This document shows, piece after piece, positions 63,068-64,000 of a DNA stretch of 64,000 nt. The notes under the pieces were generated by a model. That model saw only the letters and a list, made by a program, of their open reading frames with translations. It made no database searches and had not been told where the DNA came from. Made by a program: the position numbers and the translations under genes. Position 1 is the first letter of the stretch; every line of letters starts with the position of its first letter. The stretch comes from Anseranas semipalmata (taxonomy: Eukaryota; Chordata; Aves; Anseriformes; Anseranatidae), in contig VXAA01005662.1 of assembly GCA_013399115.1 (NCBI GenBank), positions 207,996 to 271,995 on the forward strand, given 5' to 3'.

Positions 63068-64000
63068 ATTAGAGCATGAAGGGGATGGTAGTGGGGAAGA
63101 AGAGGGACGTGCTCAAAGTCTTGTCCCTGTTCTGCCACCGAGGACAGGTCACTGGGCAGGCTTTGTTGCCTGCCTGCTCCCTCTGGCCATGCCCAGCTGC
63201 CCAGGGCAAACTCATTTGGACGAAGTCTGCTGATATTTGAAGCCTACAAGAGCAAGTTCTAAAACCATGCAAAATGTCAGAAAAAGCTGATAGAATAAGT
63301 GCGGCGCTTAGGCGGGTGGGAAGGGAAAGTGAAGAACAAAGGGACTACAGTCGCACCAGTCCAGCACCACCTCGTGCAACGTGTACTCCTGATCAAACAT
63401 CAGGAACCCCCTGTGGAGCTGTTTGGTGACTCCTTTGCACAATCCTCTGCACAGCTCTGAAATAGTAAAGCATAAGTTAAAAAAATAAATAAAATATGAA
63501 AGAGGATACCTGAAAATCCCTTTCCCCTCTTTCCCTGCCCCTTTCCCCTATTTCTGCCGCCCACTCCCTGGCAGGAGCCGCTTGTGGGGCCCCTGCGCAC
63601 AGCACAGCGTGCCACAGCGCCTGCACAACGCGCAGAGCAGCTGCGGTCCATTTAACGCTGTCGTTCACAGCTTGCAGCCATTAGATCTAGTCAGAACGTG
63701 CCCCTGAAAAACAGAAAGCAAGCAAAGAAGCCCTCGTTTGGGCTGGTTTGGGTGCTGTGTACCTGCTTTGCATTGATGACCCTCTCGCCTCTGCTCTGAA
63801 CAGCAGGCCAGGGGATGCTCCGGTTCAGCTCAGTACGTTTTCCTCCCAAGAAATGACCCTCTACGAGTACAGAAATTTTCCATGTATTTCTCTGCAGCTC
63901 ATCCGAATGTCACGCACGCAGCTGACAACCGTGTTGCTGTGCCCAGTTTCATGCAGGATCCAATGCCAGGCTTTCCTCCTCTGGGCTCCTGTGCTTACCT

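Larger units (their letters stand above)
61691..64000. other. Flank upstream of the minus-strand gene, no gene recognised
   Basis: The sequence falls back to ordinary composition beyond the CpG island. It holds a TTGG/TTG simple repeat, an ATTATT-rich low-complexity stretch at about 62876-63010 and a short tandem duplication at 63035-63067. Untranslated exons of the gene could lie here but cannot be seen from sequence alone. Confidence 0.55.

Noticed and set aside
1..64000. Endogenous retroviruses, LTRs, tRNA genes, CRISPR arrays or operons
   Set aside because: I looked for LTR-like pairs, retroviral motifs, tRNA box sequences, spaced repeats and closely packed genes and saw none. Diverged LTRs or tRNA-derived elements could be missed without a search.

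Overview
This window is vertebrate nuclear DNA, almost certainly from a bird. It is AT-leaning, CpG-poor and mostly non-coding. Its only recognisable mobile elements are CR1-type non-LTR retrotransposons, which dominate avian repeat content and carry typical CR1 3' ends with repeated ATTCTGTG/ATTCTATG-like octamers. It has no bacterial operons, CRISPR arrays, rRNA or recognisable tRNA, and I recognise no viral elements. There are two assembly gaps and two isolated ambiguous bases. Layout: two coding exons on the minus strand can be supported by splice signals and reading phase. The first coding exon (61113-61230) lies in a GC-rich CpG island (about 61010-61690) that is the likely promoter. The second (4186-4343) lies near the other end of the window. 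The first ends in phase 1 and the second starts in the matching phase, so they can join directly into a 92-residue N-terminal segment. That would make one intron of about 56.8 kb covering nearly the whole window. Exons in between cannot be excluded. The gene continues past position 1. The encoded segment is a Pro/Ala-containing N-terminus followed by amphipathic helical, acidic sequence that looks like the start of a coiled-coil scaffold protein. A long kazrin (KAZN) isoform is my best guess, but it is not established. The intron holds three 5'-truncated CR1 copies, all on the minus strand: 24378-25610 (with an internal deletion), 42057-43145 and 43428-44099. The first and third are strikingly similar, with a 262-bp block that differs at only one base. 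The rest of the intron is unique sequence with simple repeats, a few short CpG-rich patches and small palindromes. The flank at 61669-64000 lies upstream of the gene and contains no gene I can support. I found no convincing novel multi-gene system. The best leads are the identity and isoform of the minus-strand gene, the mosaic similarity of two CR1 copies, and several CpG-dense patches in the intron that could be regulatory or alternative exons.
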